DNA of 64,000 bases, taken from contig NZ_CANBCA010000001.1 of the NCBI RefSeq assembly GCF_947367035.1, positions 86,866 through 150,865 of the forward strand. The letters are read 5' to 3'. A program made the position numbers and the translations under genes. Under the pieces are notes generated by a model. That model saw only the letters and a program-made list of their open reading frames with translations. It was not told the origin of the DNA and did no database searches. This stretch comes from an uncultured Helicobacter sp. (GTDB taxonomy: Bacteria > Campylobacterota > Campylobacteria > Campylobacterales > Helicobacteraceae). Shown here one piece after another: positions 17,374-26,924 of this stretch. The stretch's first letter is position 1; each line of letters starts with the position of its first letter.

Positions 17374-18351
17374 TTAATAAATCTTGTCATTTTTTTGACA
17401 AATTATTCCTTCAATCAAATCAGGTTTATTTGCACTCATAAAATGGAATTTTTGATGTATTTTATAAAGATTTGAAAACAATACTCGGCTTTTTTCTAAT
17501 CCTATCTGTGCTTCTGTATTTTTTTCATTTGCTTGCTTCATTTCTTCTAACCAACTTTTAGGGACAAACACACCGGGTAATTTATGGTGTAAGAATAAAG
17601 CTGTCTTATAAGAAAAAATAGGAAAAAATCCAAAAACTAGCACACATTTTGTTTGGTTTTGAATATTAATTCGCTCACACCATTCTAGCAACTCTTGTGC
17701 AATATTTATATCATAAATAGGTTGTGTAAAGATAGCCTGCGCTCCATTTTGTATTTTTTCTTGCATTTTGCGATAAAGATTTTCTTTTTTATTTGCATAA
17801 GAATTTAACACACAGAAAGGATAGATAAGTTTGGAATCCCCCTTTAATGCTTCGCCATTAATGTCTTTTTTATGATTAAGCGCATTAATAATTTTTAAAA
17901 GCAAAAGACTATTTCCTTCAAATACACCTTTAGCTTGTGGTTGATTACCAAGCCTCAAGGGGTCGCCTGTCAAGGCTAATATAAGTCGCAAATCAAGGCT
18001 GTTCATACCCACAATATCACTTTGTAGTGCAAGTGTATTTTTATCACGCATAGAAATTGTTGTAATGCTTGGGATTTTAAAAGTAGTTTGGAGTTTAAGG
18101 CTTGCTAAAATTGCACTATGCTTGAGTTTTCCTAAAGGAGAATCTGTGCAGACAAATGCGTCTAGTTCCTTAATAAATTGTTTATTTTGGAGATTATTAA
18201 AAAGTAGTTCAAGATTAAAACTAGCAGGAGCAGAAAATTCATAGGTAAAGCATTTGCCTTTAGAAGTTAGTTTATTGACAAAAGATTCTATTTGCACACT
18301 CTGAAAAGTATTCATAGAAAGATTATTTGATTTTAAAAGAGTATTTTGCAT
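17374..18351 (-). CDS. Methylenetetrahydrofolate reductase (MetF)-like protein
   Basis: A 325-residue TIM-barrel protein resembling the MTHFR family: FTYEFSAPASFNLE at the start (where MetF has EFFPP), LALTGDPLRLGNQPQAKGVF (the FAD-loop GDP motif) and GAQAIFTQPIYDINIAQELLEW (MetF: QPFFD). The strand order fits the flavin barrel. It differs from canonical MetF in several catalytic positions, so it may be a divergent paralog as found in other Campylobacterota. RBS AGGA lies six bases before ATG 18351. The 206 bp upstream look empty apart from AT-rich DNA. Confidence 0.7.
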   Translation of the reverse strand: MQNTLLKSNNLSMNTFQSVQIESFVNKLTSKGKCFTYEFSAPASFNLELLFNNLQNKQFIKELDAFVCTDSPLGKLKHSAILASLKLQTTFKIPSITTISMRDKNTLALQSDIVGMNSLDLRLILALTGDPLRLGNQPQAKGVFEGNSLLLLKIINALNHKKDINGEALKGDSKLIYPFCVLNSYANKKENLYRKMQEKIQNGAQAIFTQPIYDINIAQELLEWCERINIQNQTKCVLVFGFFPIFSYKTALFLHHKLPGVFVPKSWLEEMKQANEKNTEAQIGLEKSRVLFSNLYKIHQKFHFMSANKPDLIEGIICQKNDKIY

Positions 18352-18557
18352 AGAGATTCCTGATGATTGTCTATAAATTTTTGGGAAATTCTATCAAAAA
18401 TTTTATTTTTGAATCTATAAAATAACATTTTAAAAGTATAAATTACCATAGTAAAATATTGTTAATAATAATTTAATACTAGTTTCTTTAGTAAAGATTT
18501 CCAAGTGTTCTTGTTCTTTTGTGGGATAAAAAGATTTTTAACTGTTAGAGATTCTGC

Positions 18558-18971
18558 TTATTGCAACCTTTGGATTCCTTTATTTAATTCTTGGATTTTT
18601 TTCTTATTTTGAATTAAAATTTCTTCTAGCTCAATGAGTGTTCTAGGCGAGAGATATTCTAGTAATTCTATAATTTTTTCATATTGTGTGTAATTTATTT
18701 TCTCATTATAAACCTTTGTGATGATTTTTAAAGCCTGTTTGGGATTAGAAAATAATTCTTGCTCACAGATTCCAAGCGCATCGGCAATATAAGGAATCAT
18801 ATCCGCTTTAATCTCAATATTGCCATTCAGATAAGCATAAATGCTAGAGATACTCGGAGTTTCTCCTGTTTTGTTTGCTTTCATACCAAAGTCAATCAAA
18901 CGATGTGCAAGTTCTTTTTTGCTCATATTTTTTTCTTGCAAGATTTCATTGATTCTTTCAACAACTTTCAT
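18558..18971 (-). CDS. Helix-turn-helix (XRE-type) transcriptional regulator
   Basis: 137 residues: an N-terminal helix-turn-helix (residues about 1-70, with NMSKKELAHRLIDFG and PSISSIYAYLNGN as the two helices) and a C-terminal helical tail (TLIELEEILIQNKKKIQELNK) suited to dimerisation. It is divergent from the glycan cluster. The 114-bp gap contains repeated CTATAATTT-like stretches, plausible operator material for autoregulation or control of the cluster, though this is inference. Confidence 0.8.
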   Translation of the reverse strand: MKVVERINEILQEKNMSKKELAHRLIDFGMKANKTGETPSISSIYAYLNGNIEIKADMIPYIADALGICEQELFSNPKQALKIITKVYNEKINYTQYEKIIELLEYLSPRTLIELEEILIQNKKKIQELNKGIQRLQ

Positions 18972-19085
18972 TTATAGCTCTTTATATTAAAACTATAATT
19001 TTAAGCTTTATATTATTGTAAAAGTATAATTTAATTATAGAAAAGCTATAATTTAGTTTTTAAAACTTAAGGATTAGGATAAGGA

Positions 19086-21298
19086 ATGCCAAAACTTTCT
19101 ATTATTATCCCCTTTGGCACAAGTGCGCAAAGAGAATATATTAAACAAAGAGTAATAGAAAAAGCTTTGAATGCCAAAGGGATAGATGAAGTGGAATATC
19201 TTTTGTAGAGGGATATTCAAGCCATATTTGTGAAGAATTACCCAAACTCATACAAGAAAATGGACACCAATACATAAAAGATACTGCACAACAAGAAAGA
19301 GGAGCATTTTCTTTAGGCTCTTGTCGGAATCTTGGCGCAATTTATGCCAATGCACCTGTAATAATGCCTTTAGATGTGGATTGTTATTTGAGTTTAGAGA
19401 ATTTAAAAAAGATTTTACAATTAATTGAAATTAAGCAAATCCATAAGAATCCTAATCAATTTTTGATTCCACCTTGTATCTTTTTAAATGAAAGCGGAAG
19501 TGAGTTTATCGTTCAAGCAGAGGAGGATAAAAGGGATAATATTCTCCTGCACGATATAAATAGCAAACAAAATATGCTTAATCAGTTTTTTACACCTGCT
19601 TCAAGCTCTTTTGTAATGAATCGGCATAAATACTTGGAGATTGGCGGAAATGACTTAGAATTTGTCGGGCACGGATACGAGGATTTTGATTTGATGAATA
19701 GAATCTTAAAAACTTGCGCAACTTTTGAATCTTTGCCTAGAAATTTAGATTTTGATTATAGGAATTGGAGTTTTAATGATTTTAAAGGCTTCCGTTCTTG
19801 GTTTAGTATCGTAGGATATGAGAGTATTTTTTATGGAATCTGGCTTTATCATTTGTGGCATATTGAACCAAATCAAAATGGATATTTGGATAATAGAGAG
19901 AAAAATCATCAGAAGTTTTATCGTAATTTAAAGAGATTTAAGAATCTTAGCGATGGAGTGGATTGTCTGCAAGATAAAATGGCTCTAGGCAAAAAAGTGC
20001 TTTTATTTACTGCTGAAAATTCTAGCGTTTATAAAGCGTTGAGGGGAGTGAGCGTTTATATTGGTGAGCTAGTTTGCAAAAGGGAATATGAATTTTTTAT
20101 AGAGGAGGAGTTTGATAAGACAAGATTTTTAGAATTTTTAAAAGAGTGGCAAATTTCTTGTGTGCTTTTTCCAAATCCTTATGGTAATGCACAACGCATT
20201 TTAATTTATGAGTTTGTAAAAGATTCAAAAATTCCTTTTATTGTATGGGATAGAGGTGCTTTTAGTGATTCTTGGTTTTTTGATACACAAGGTTGCAATT
20301 ATGATTCATCCTCGTATTTACCAAAATATTGGGATAAGCCCTTGTCTAGTTTGGAAATAGAACAGACACAAGATTATATAAAATCCCTCTTAAATGGAGA
20401 AAAATTTTTACAATCACAAGGTCAAAGAATAGGGGGAGCTAGTTTAAGGAGGAAACTCGGGATTCGGCATAAAAAAGTAATTTTTGTGCCTTTGCAGACG
20501 CAAAACGATTCTGTGATATTGCATTTTACCTATGAACCTTTTAGCTGGGAATGGTTTTTGGAGATTATTAATCAAATGGCTAGAAGTTATACAAACGATG
20601 ATATTGTGTTTTGCGTTAAAAAGCATCCATTGACTTTAAATATAGAAAAAGACAAATACGATTCCTTGCTTTTTGTCCCTGATAATACAAATTTTATAGA
20701 TTTGTTAGAGATTTGTTGCGGGGCAGTGATGATTAACTCTGGGGTGGGAGTTTATGCGATGATAAGTGGCAAAGCTTGTGTGTTGTGTGGTAACGCATTT
20801 TATTCTCATCAAGGATTGAATTTGTCCGCAAAAAATGTGGAGGAGCTAAAAATGCAAATCCATAGAATCTTAAATGGTGAATTTCAAGTAGATAATGAAA
20901 AAATGCTACGTTTCGTGCATTATTTGTGGAAAGAATTTTATAGCTATGGACAATCACAGGTTAAACAAACAAAAGATAGCACAAATAACAGATTGGTAGA
21001 GCAAGTAACTTCCATTGATTTTTACAAGATTCGTATAGGAGGGCGAAGCTATCTTGAAGCTACAAGTGTAGAAAAAAATGCTTATACATTAAAATCTCTA
21101 GCTTATAAACCCTATTTGTATGAAATCAAAAATACTAAATATGGGAATTTTTCTATTTCATTTTTAAACAAGGTTTTTTCTAAAGTTTCGCATACGAAGT
21201 TTTTTAGACTTTTTAGGAAACTTCTTACAAGACCAAAAGATTTTGTAATGGATTCTAAAAATCCTTTGATTAAGCAATTTAGAATCTTTGTAAAATAA
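19086..21298 (+). pseudogene. Frameshifted two-domain glycosyltransferase (GT2-like plus capsule-synthesis-like)
   Basis: The gene starts with ATG at 19086 (MPKLSIIIPFGTS, a GT-A nucleotide-binding start), but the frame ends at TAG 19206-19208 after 40 codons. One extra T in TTTT (19201-19204) would restore the frame into FVEGYSSHICEELPKL and onward to 21298, about 737 residues. The first part has NAPVIMPLDVDCYL (DxD metal site) and GNDLEFVGHGYEDFDLMNRI (acceptor region). From about residue 295 a second domain follows with WDRGAF, VPLQTQNDSVI and a HPLT...NSGVGVYAMISGK region, resembling KpsS/KpsC-like capsule enzymes. The lesion may be a mutation, a sequencing error or slippage; a four-base run is too short for classical phase variation. 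Confidence 0.7.
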
Positions 21299-21313
21299 AA
21301 TGAAGGGGAAAGA

Positions 21314-22574
21314 ATGCAAAAATATAAATTTGGGATTCTCTTAGCAGCGACAAAAGATAGTGCTTTTACAATTGGAACTCTTTTATTAAATATTTTGTAT
21401 AAAATGCCAAATCAAGTGAATGTTTTTTATATTATCCAAGATGGATTCTTGCCATCAGATAAAAGGATTATGCAAGAGATTGTGGAATCTTGCGGGGGGG
21501 GGGGTAAATCTCGTGTTTGTTGATTTTGCTTTTGAGGATTTTAGTGCAGAGATTAAGAAATACAATCCTAGCTTCCACATAGACAAGACAAATCCTATTT
21601 TAAGCCGCTATACGCATATGAGTTATGCTAGATTTGAGGCTTTGAAGTTTCTTTGTGAATGTGAAAGAATCGTGTATTTGGATTTTGATATGTTGCTTTT
21701 GCGTGGTATTGAGGAATTAGCACAGGGGGATTTTGATGTGGCTTGTTTTAGAGGAAGTGCGAGCTTATCGCAAGGAATTGGTGCATTATGTCCTCATCAT
21801 CTTAAAGAAGTCAAGAACTATTCTACTGGGATTATTGTCTTTGGCTCTATGAGACTTACAGGAATGTATGAGTTTGTCTATCGTTTCATTGCGGAGCATT
21901 GTGAGGATTATTTCACACAGGCAAAACTTGGAGACCAAGCACTCTTTAGCCTTTATTTACTCACAAATCCTCTAAAGATTTACGAGCTAGGGGATAAATA
22001 TTATGGAAACATTAGTTGGATAAAAAGTAAAGAATCTTCTATTATTCACGCTTGGAGACAACATAACCGCTTTTGGAATAATAAGCTTTGTGCGCTTTGC
22101 TGGGGGCAATGGTGGGTTTATTATCATCGCTGGTTAGAGCTTGGTGGGAGCGCATATAATGGAGATTGGAAAGCAAAGTTAGAAGTGCCACTTAGTGGTG
22201 GTGAAGTGTGGCAGTATTTTGAGAGGATTGCTTGGGCGAAGCAAATAATGGAGATTCCTATGGAACCTTTTGAGCTGATTGTGCAAGTGGATTTTAAAAA
22301 CAAATTAAAATTTACTTTTGCCGGGATTGATAAAAGCATTTTTTTACAAGTCTATTCTAAGAGCATTTATACTTTTATTTTAGAGTTTTGCTACAAAGAG
22401 AATGTGATAATAAGCGAAACAATCAATAGAAAGGAATTGAATAGTTTTTTACCGCAATTCATTGAGAGTCAAATACGCAATTTGGATTTTGTAAGCAATT
22501 CAAATAAGGAGGAGAAATGGGTTAATTTTAAGTTTTTAAGAAATGTGTTTTGCAAAATTAAATGCAAAAACTAA
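21314..22574 (+). CDS. Phase-variable GT8-like glycosyltransferase, OFF at G11
   Basis: The frame starts at ATG 21314 (MQKYKFGILLAATKDSAFTIGTLLLNILYKMPNQ), enters a G11 tract at 21494-21504 and stops at about 21523, giving 69 residues. The rest is open in the next frame: VNLVFVDFAFEDFSAEIKKY, YARFEALKFLCECERIVYLDFDMLLLRG (the DxD motif of GT-A/GT8 enzymes) and GDQALFSLYLLTNP. Ten or thirteen Gs would join both halves into a protein of about 419 residues. It lies 15 bp after the previous transferase and is part of the same cluster. Its sugar substrate is unknown; such enzymes typically extend lipooligosaccharide. Confidence 0.75.
21494..21504 (+). repeat. G11 phase-variation tract inside the GT8-like gene
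   Basis: Eleven consecutive G residues at codon position ...TGC-GGG. A change of one base shifts the reading frame between an early stop and the full-length product. The current length is the OFF state. Confidence 0.9.
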
Positions 22575-22618
22575 AACAATTTTGTTTGATAGGATAGGTT
22601 GCGGATTTGCCATAGGTG

Positions 22619-22870
22619 ATGAAAATGACACCTTTTGATGGAAGCGAGAAAGTTATTTATGAAAAAGATAGCTTTAAAATGGTAGTTGGCAAGGCATCAA
22701 CAAACAAAGAGGAGGAATTTTGTATAGGCTTGAATAGCAATGGTTTTCCAAGCAATGCTTATGTGGTTTTTCCTCCACAACTTAGCTTAGATTTATTGCG
22801 GAATCTCTTAGGAGAAGAAGGCGCAAAAAATGAGCAGATTATGGAAGCAATTAAACGAATTACTCAATAA
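22619..22870 (+). CDS. Small protein of unknown function in the glycan cluster
   Basis: About 83 residues, MKMTPFDGSEKVIYEK..., soluble and acidic, ending in a helical segment (LDLLRNLLGEEGAKNEQIMEAIKRI). Starts with ATG at 22619 or more likely 22625, where AGGTGA is five bases upstream. Not recognised. A small protein with a beta region then a helix could be a partner or regulator of the neighbouring transferases; the position between two of them is the only clue. Confidence 0.45.
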   Translation: MKMTPFDGSEKVIYEKDSFKMVVGKASTNKEEEFCIGLNSNGFPSNAYVVFPPQLSLDLLRNLLGEEGAKNEQIMEAIKRITQ

Positions 22871-22996
22871 TTTGCTTTTTATGGATAATATAACCATTCA
22901 TCACATTGTAAAAGTCATTGCAAATGATTGATGAGGTTTAAAAAATGGGGGGATCTTATTGAGGAATTTTTGGGTTTGTAAAACAGAAAAGGAAGA

Positions 22997-24951
22997 ATGA
23001 TGATTTTTAAATATCAGGATTTGCAAGAAGTTTCAAATATATTACGATTTCATAAAGAGTCTAATGTGTGGGAAGTAGAGTTTGAATCTTGTGTTGATTT
23101 GGAATATTTGAAAATTTATTTAGAGCCAAAGGAAATTTGGGTGAATCCTTGCAGGGTTGTTTTGGAATTTTTCATAGAGTGCGGGGGGGGGGGAGTTTTA
23201 AGGCTTTTGAAAAAGTTTGTGAGGTTTATAATAAGGAATTTTTAGATTTTGAAATAAGTAAAAAAGTAAAAACAATTAAAATTTATATGCAAAATTATGA
23301 ATATTTTTCTATTTGTAAATTTCAAGCTTACACTAGAAAATATAAAGGCTTACTTGTCAGTATCACAGATGATGGGATTGGCGTTAGAATAATGAATATG
23401 CTAGTGAGTATGTATCTTGCAAATTTAAGTGGATATAAGTTTGGATTTGTGTGGAGAAGTGATATAAACGCTTGTGGGACAGATGATTTGAGAAACAATC
23501 TGGGTAAAAGTTATCATTATGATATTTTGTTGCCACAAATTGAGAGTGAGGAATATCTTTTTGATTCCAAATTCATTTCACAGCATTCTTATACAAAGCA
23601 AATTAAAAGAGAAAGCAAACATTTAGCAAGGAATATCCCGCTTTCTAAGTTAAAAGATAGTTTGCCATTTGAGGGGAGCTTTGGGTGGAGTTATCAAGAT
23701 AGTGGAATATATATTTCTGGTGTAGATAAAAGTTATTTGCAGGAATTGCCTAAACTCTATTCACAGATTCCATTTAGCTCACATATTGTGGAGATTATGG
23801 AAATGGCAAAAATTGCGGCGCAAGCTTTGCAGGATTTTGTTGCTTTGCATTGGCGGGGAGGAGATGCGCTCTATAGTTATTTTATTAGAAGTCGCGGGAA
23901 TCATTACAAAAAAGTAATGCCTATTGAGATTGCTTTTTTTATCATAAAAACTTATTTACCTAAAGGCAATCTTATTGTGTTTTCAGATGATATTGCTTCT
24001 ATGCAAAGTCTGCTAGAATACGCAAAGGAGATTCCGACAAATTTTAAGCTTTGTAGTATTGTTGAGTTCTTGCCTGAAAACTTAAATGATGTAGATAGAA
24101 TCTTTTTTGAGATTACCTTTATGTCCAAAGCTAAAGAGATATTTTCTGCTGGTAGTCATTTTTCTTACTTGGCTAGTGTGATAGGAAAAGGCAGGGAGCA
24201 AAACTTCACTTATAAATTTTTTGATGAAAAAATGCAAGTTGAGATTATTTTGCAATATTTAGAAAAAATCAAAATCCACCCCATAGCACAAGCTTTTTCT
24301 TATTTGCACCTTTATATATTGAAAAGAGGGGAGAGAGACTTTAAGTTTTTGGGGGATATGGCTTATAGGGCAATGAATTTAGACGAGAAAAACCCACTTT
24401 ATAAAATAGCTTTTTTGGATTCTTTAATAAAGCAAGAAAGATTTAAAGAAGCAGATGAATTGTTGGTAAATATAGAGGAAAAGAGTGAGTTTTATAAGGT
24501 CTTTTGCAAGTGTGTTTTAACATCAAGATTTCAAGATATAGTGCAAGATATTTTTAAGAATGCTTATCGGGGTTCAAACATTATGAAAATGGCGAGCGCA
24601 ATAACGCAACCTTGTGGGAGAAATTTGGAAAAAGGAGCGGTGGAGAGAGTAAGAGAGCAATTAAGCTATAAACTAGGAGAGGCTTATTTACAAAGCAATC
24701 TTTTTAATATGCCTTTTAGGCTTTTAGCTATAAAAAAAGAACACAAAATCCTTAAGAAACTACAAAAGAAAATGATAGAAAGAGGAGAGTTGAATCCCCC
24801 TAAAACATTGCATAGTTTTACGGATTATTTTGAGGCTTTGCAAATACAAAATGAGAAAGAATTTAAAATTGGGCAACTAATCATTGAGGCGGATAAAAGT
24901 TTTTTAAAATTTGGTTTTCTAACTCTTTATTTTAAATGCAAAGGTTTATAA
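22997..24951 (+). CDS. Phase-variable glycosyltransferase-like protein with fucosyltransferase-like and helical-repeat domains, OFF at G11
   Basis: The first frame (ATG 22997 or 23000, RBS AAGGA) runs 82 residues through a G11 tract (23183-23193) and stops at 23245. The next frame is open to 24951 and would be joined with G9 or G12, giving about 651 residues. It carries SITDDGIGVRIMNMLVSMYLANL (nucleotide-sugar N-terminal lobe), FVALHWRGGDALYS (like the HxRxGD motif of fucosyltransferases of the GT-B/FUT8 type) and NLIVFSDD. A C-terminal helical-repeat region (about residues 390-500, MAYRAMNLDEKNPLYKIAF) looks TPR-like. The sugar is not identifiable. Confidence 0.65.
23183..23193 (+). repeat. 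G11 phase-variation tract inside the fucosyltransferase-like gene
   Basis: Eleven consecutive G residues. Nine or twelve would give the full-length protein; the current length truncates it, so this gene is OFF in the sequenced DNA. Confidence 0.9.
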
Positions 24952-25011
24952 TCCAAAAACTTAACAAAGAAAATTACCAAAATTAACGTGAATAATCTAG
25001 GATTCTTGAGT

Positions 25012-25311
25012 TTATATCCCTAAAAACCCTTTTAAAAATTCTTGGTGTAACACGGGAGTAAATTCCAAAACTTGGTGTGTTGCGACAGAATTTAGCGCAT
25101 AAGGGTCGTTTTTGAAAAACTCCTCTGCTGTTTTTTTGGAATCAAATGTCCCAATGACGATTCCGCCTGTTTTTGGATTCTGTGGTCCGCTTGCTAAAAG
25201 ATGTTTGCTCTCATAGCCTTTTTGTAAAAAAGTGCGGTGAGCGGGCAAAATTGTTTCAATTTCATTCATTGGTTTTGTGTAGGTGATTAAAATCACAAAT
25301 AGATTTTTCAT
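25012..25311 (-). CDS. YciI family protein
   Basis: A 99-residue ferredoxin-like-fold protein with YciI layout: FVILITYTKPMNEIETILPAHRTFL (His/Asp pair near residues 25-30), GPQNPKTGGIVIGTFDSKKTAEEFFKNDPYALNSVATHQVLEF. The HRxFL and GPxxP regions match the family, whose members include muconolactone isomerase-like and dehydrogenase-like subunits; physiological function is mostly unknown. It is convergent with the last glycan gene and lies upstream of the HIT gene on the same strand. Confidence 0.85.
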   Translation of the reverse strand: MKNLFVILITYTKPMNEIETILPAHRTFLQKGYESKHLLASGPQNPKTGGIVIGTFDSKKTAEEFFKNDPYALNSVATHQVLEFTPVLHQEFLKGFLGI

Positions 25312-25377
25312 TTTGTTTCCTTAATTTGAGTTTTTTAAAGATATTTTATCAAAAGTGGAATTTTTACAGGTGAGATT

Positions 25378-25418
25378 CTAGATTGCCACGATTCCTTGCG
25401 GAATCTCACAAGGACGTG
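25378..25418. repeat. Dispersed palindromic repeat (ATTGC...GAC family), second copy
   Basis: The sequence reads GATTGCCACG, ATTCC, TTGCGGAATC, then TCACAAGGACGTGAC. It shares ATTGC, CG and the CTC-CAA-GAC frame with the copy at 4035-4061 on the opposite strand. It lies between YciI and HIT genes and abuts the HIT stop codon. Confidence 0.55.
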
Positions 25419-25419
25419 A

Positions 25420-25800
25420 CTACATACCCTTTTTCACTTCTTCTAATCGCTCTTCATCGGAGATATTTTGCGCAAGATTGTCCCAGCGAAGTTTAACTCC
25501 ACCTAAAATATGAAAGTGCAGGTAAGGCACTTCTTGTCCCCCATCTACACCCACATTACTGATGATACGATAGCCACTCTTGTCTAAGTTTAAAGTGCGT
25601 GCGACTTCTTGAATAAAACTCGTAAAACCAACCATTTCGCTGGGGTTAAGCTCTTGGAAATCTTTGGCAAATTTTTTTGGAATCGCAAGCACATGCACAG
25701 GTGCTTTGGGTGCAATATCGTGAAAGGCTAGAAAATTCTCATTTTCTAATACTTTGTTGCAAGGCACTTCGCCTTTAATAATTTTTTCAAATATACTCAT
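25420..25800 (-). CDS. HIT family protein (Hint-like nucleotide hydrolase)
   Basis: 126-residue histidine-triad protein. The core runs from MSIFEKIIKGEVPCNKVLENENFLAFHDIAPKAPVHVLAIPKKF to the triad region VPYLHFHILGG (HxHxH-like, catalytic His in the middle). Hint-type enzymes cleave aminoacyl- or acyl-AMP phosphoramidates and act as dimers in the cytoplasm. The C-terminus extends some 15 residues beyond the core, and its stop lies at the edge of a dispersed repeat, so the tail may have been remodelled by insertion of that element. Confidence 0.9.
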   Translation of the reverse strand: MSIFEKIIKGEVPCNKVLENENFLAFHDIAPKAPVHVLAIPKKFAKDFQELNPSEMVGFTSFIQEVARTLNLDKSGYRIISNVGVDGGQEVPYLHFHILGGVKLRWDNLAQNISDEERLEEVKKGM

Positions 25801-25928
25801 TTTAAAACCTTAAAATAAATTTTTGAAATTTTACCTTATTTTCTCTATGGATTTGTATGAGTTTTAAGAAAAGTGAATAAAATTTTACAATACAATCTCA
25901 AAACTATTTTACAAAGACTAGGAATAAA

Positions 25929-26924
25929 ATGACAGAAATATTTTCTAAGATTAATGATGCGCAAACAACTGCGGAACTAGAAAAGATTCGTATTCTAGTA
26001 ATGGGAAAAAAGGGAAGCTTAACTGCGAGGTTTGCTGCACTTAAATCTTGCGAGGAATCTGAAAAAAAAGCCTTAGCCAAAGAGCTAAATACTCTTAAAA
26101 TGAAGTTTGAAAAAGCTCTAATGGATAAAAAAGAGCAGTTAGCACTAAAAGAGCTTGAAACAAAACTTAATGCAGAAAGAATTGATGTTTCACTCTTTAG
26201 TCCAAGCTCTCAAAAAGGGGCAAATCACCCCGTTATGTTGATGTTGGATAAAATTGTAGAATACTTTGTAGGAATGAATTTTTCATTAAATGTCGGACCT
26301 TTGGTAGAAGATGATTTTCATAATTTTGAAGCATTGAATTTACCTAAATATCACCCCGCAAGAGATATGCAAGACACTTTTTATTTTAAAGATGGCAAGC
26401 TACTTCGCACGCATACTTCGCCTGTGCAAGTGCGCACAATGGAATCCCAAAAGCCACCGATTCGTATGATTTGCCCCGGAAGTGTGTTCCGATGTGATTA
26501 TGATTTGACACATACGCCGATGTTTCATCAAGTAGAAGGATTAGTTGTAGAAGAGGGCAAGGATTCCGTGAGTTTTGCGAATCTAAAATTTATTTTGGAA
26601 GATTTTTTGCGATATATGTTTGGAGATGTGAAAGTGCGATTCCGTTCAAGCTTTTTCCCCTTTACAGAACCAAGTGCTGAAGTGGATATGAGTTGTATTT
26701 TTTGTAAAGGTTCCGGGTGTCGTGTCTGTTCGCATACGGGCTGGCTAGAGGTATTAGGTTGTGGAGTGGTAGATGACAATGTCTTTAAGGCGGTGGGTTA
26801 TGAAAATGTGAGCGGATACGCTTTTGGTTTGGGTGTGGAGAGGTTTGCTATGCTTTTGTTTAGTGTGCCAGATTTAAGAGCTTTTTTTGAGAGTGATTTA
26901 AGAGTTTTGGAGCAATTTAAATGA
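25929..26924 (+). CDS. pheS: Phenylalanyl-tRNA synthetase alpha subunit
   Basis: Class II aminoacyl-tRNA synthetase catalytic subunit (alpha2-beta2 enzyme). N-terminal coiled coil, then motif 1, motif 2 [18 protein letters not shown], the Cys-rich [23 protein letters not shown] found in bacterial PheS, and motif 3 [14 protein letters not shown]. Length 331 is normal. It opens the pheS-pheT-aroA-ispH-rpsA-serA run that matches H. pylori order, and overlaps pheT by four bases. Confidence 0.97.
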   Translation: MTEIFSKINDAQTTAELEKIRILVMGKKGSLTARFAALKSCEESEKKALAKELNTLKMKFEKALMDKKEQLALKELETKLNAERIDVSLFSPSSQKGANHPVMLMLDKIVEYFVGMNFSLNVGPLVEDDFHNFEALNLPKYHPARDMQDTFYFKDGKLLRTHTSPVQVRTMESQKPPIRMICPGSVFRCDYDLTHTPMFHQVEGLVVEEGKDSVSFANLKFILEDFLRYMFGDVKVRFRSSFFPFTEPSAEVDMSCIFCKGSGCRVCSHTGWLEVLGCGVVDDNVFKAVGYENVSGYAFGLGVERFAMLLFSVPDLRAFFESDLRVLEQFK

